From NCBI GenBank assembly GCA_035516255.1, contig DATJAL010000017.1, forward strand, positions 1 to 64,000: a DNA stretch of 64,000 bases, in the 5' to 3' direction. This DNA comes from Chitinivibrionales bacterium (lineage in GTDB: Bacteria > Fibrobacterota > Chitinivibrionia > Chitinivibrionales > FEN-1185). This document shows, piece by piece, positions 63,393-64,000 of this stretch. The position numbers and the translations under genes are program-made. Each line of letters opens with the position of its first letter. Within the stretch, counting starts at the first letter, position 1. The notes under the pieces were generated by a model. That model worked only from the letters and a program-made list of their open reading frames with translations. It searched no databases and was not told the origin of the DNA.

Positions 63393-64000
63393 ATGAAGCC
63401 AATCTTTGAATACCTGGATTATAGAAGATATTTGCTCGATTACTATAACGAGAAAAAGCGTAAAAACCCCCGTTTTTCCTACCAAACGTGGGCCTATTCT
63501 GCCGGGTTCCGGTCGAAGAGCTATTTCCCCGAATTGATTTCCGGAAAAAAGAGCGCCGGAGATGACGCAGTCGGTTCCATTGCGCGTTCTATCGGACTCG
63601 AAGGAAAGACGTTCGCTTATTTTGAGGCGCTTGTTGCATATAATCAGGCAAAGATCCACGAACAGAGTCTGCGCGCCTGGGCCAGGCTCAACGACTTCAA
63701 CCGGCGCAGCAGTGCAAGGCTCCTGATGCGCGACCAGCACGATTTTTACCGACAGTGGTACCACCATACCGTGCGGGAGCTCATCGTGATGAACGACATC
63801 GGCGGCGACTGGAAGCGCCTCGCTTCCCTCGTGGTCCCGGCGATAACGCCGCGGCAGGCAAAGGCATCGGTGAAACTGCTGTTGCGCCTGGGACTGGTGC
63901 AAAAGAAAGGAAAACGGTATGAATTGACTGACGCCGTGGTCACCAGCGGCGACGAGGTGAAGTCGGTCGCCGTGGCCGAGTTTCACCTGCAGAACCTCGA
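63393..64000 (+). CDS. TIGR02147/DUF4423 family regulator (3' end outside the window)
   Basis: 202 codons are present before the window ends, with AAAAGGAAA before ATG. MKPIFEYLDYRRYLLDYYNEKKRKN, FYRQWYHHTVRELIVMNDI and AITPRQAKASVKLLLRLGLVQKK match the family and align well with the regulator at 54617. The helix-turn-helix-like segment is FSYQTWAYSAGFRSKSYFPELISGKK. It is oriented away from the GH105 genes; what follows, possibly a LamG-type partner as at 53019, is out of view. Confidence 0.88.
   Translation, partial: MKPIFEYLDYRRYLLDYYNEKKRKNPRFSYQTWAYSAGFRSKSYFPELISGKKSAGDDAVGSIARSIGLEGKTFAYFEALVAYNQAKIHEQSLRAWARLNDFNRRSSARLLMRDQHDFYRQWYHHTVRELIVMNDIGGDWKRLASLVVPAITPRQAKASVKLLLRLGLVQKKGKRYELTDAVVTSGDEVKSVAVAEFHLQNL

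Overview
The window reads as a chromosomal segment of a free-living, polysaccharide-degrading bacterium of the Fibrobacterota type (Fibrobacter / Chitinispirillum-like). Two proteins belong to the TIGR02147/DUF4423 regulator family, which is characteristic of Fibrobacter. About a dozen secreted proteins end in a type IX-like sorting domain (an 'IYDLSGRxV ... GxYxL' core and a short basic end). DUF6600, DUF5010 and DUF2341/LamG proteins add to this picture. The assignment is inference; no rRNA or tRNA gene was seen.

Layout. 1-9 kb: two tandem GH64-like beta-1,3-glucanases (the first cut by the window edge), a convergent pair of small secreted LSm-like paralogues, a CBM6-type protein, a Tat/lipoprotein metallo-beta-lactamase-fold enzyme and a secreted beta-helix protein. 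9-19 kb: a three-gene operon (Cys-rich protein, Ig-domain protein, propeller-like protein), a four-repeat lipoprotein, a polysaccharide lyase and a DUF5010 protein. 19-31 kb: housekeeping and regulation, with a small membrane protein, a bactofilin plus methyltransferase-like pair, a DUF6600 protein, an MgtA-type P-ATPase followed at once by a PTS EIIA protein, a LytS/LytTR two-component system, a MORN-like protein, a small lipoprotein and an O-methyltransferase. 31-49 kb: a 13-blade BNR protein, heparinase II/III and beta-helix lyase-type proteins with near-identical tails, a PIG-V-like mannosyltransferase, a gluzincin lipoprotein, an SPFH protein, a second DUF6600 protein with a TPR lipoprotein, a Ser/Thr kinase and a DUF5107/mutarotase-like protein. 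49-60 kb: a redox block with a di-haem oxidoreductase carrying a sorting tail, a regulator/LamG pair joined by ATGA, and an operon of sorting-tail protein, YVTN di-haem cytochrome and outer-membrane barrel. 60-64 kb: two tandem GH105-like hydrolases, a short YhcH-family protein and a second TIGR02147 regulator cut by the window end.

How the genes fit together: the enzymes are of the kind needed to break beta-1,3-glucan and uronate-containing polysaccharides outside the cell (lyases, then unsaturated-uronyl hydrolases), with binding modules and surface anchoring. The di-haem proteins and the barrel suggest an oxidative or electron-transfer function at the cell surface.

Sequence outside genes is unusually rich in structured repeats. 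One family of about 150-175 bp has at least four copies with ends GCGTTAGG...GGAACGCCC (or GGTAACGCCC) and a hairpin that varies by paired changes. There are two further families, several simple inverted repeats, and two adjacent long multi-branched hairpins at 52773-52991 that match no RNA class I know. Four good sigma-70-type promoters were found, three of them TTGACA-N17-TATATT.
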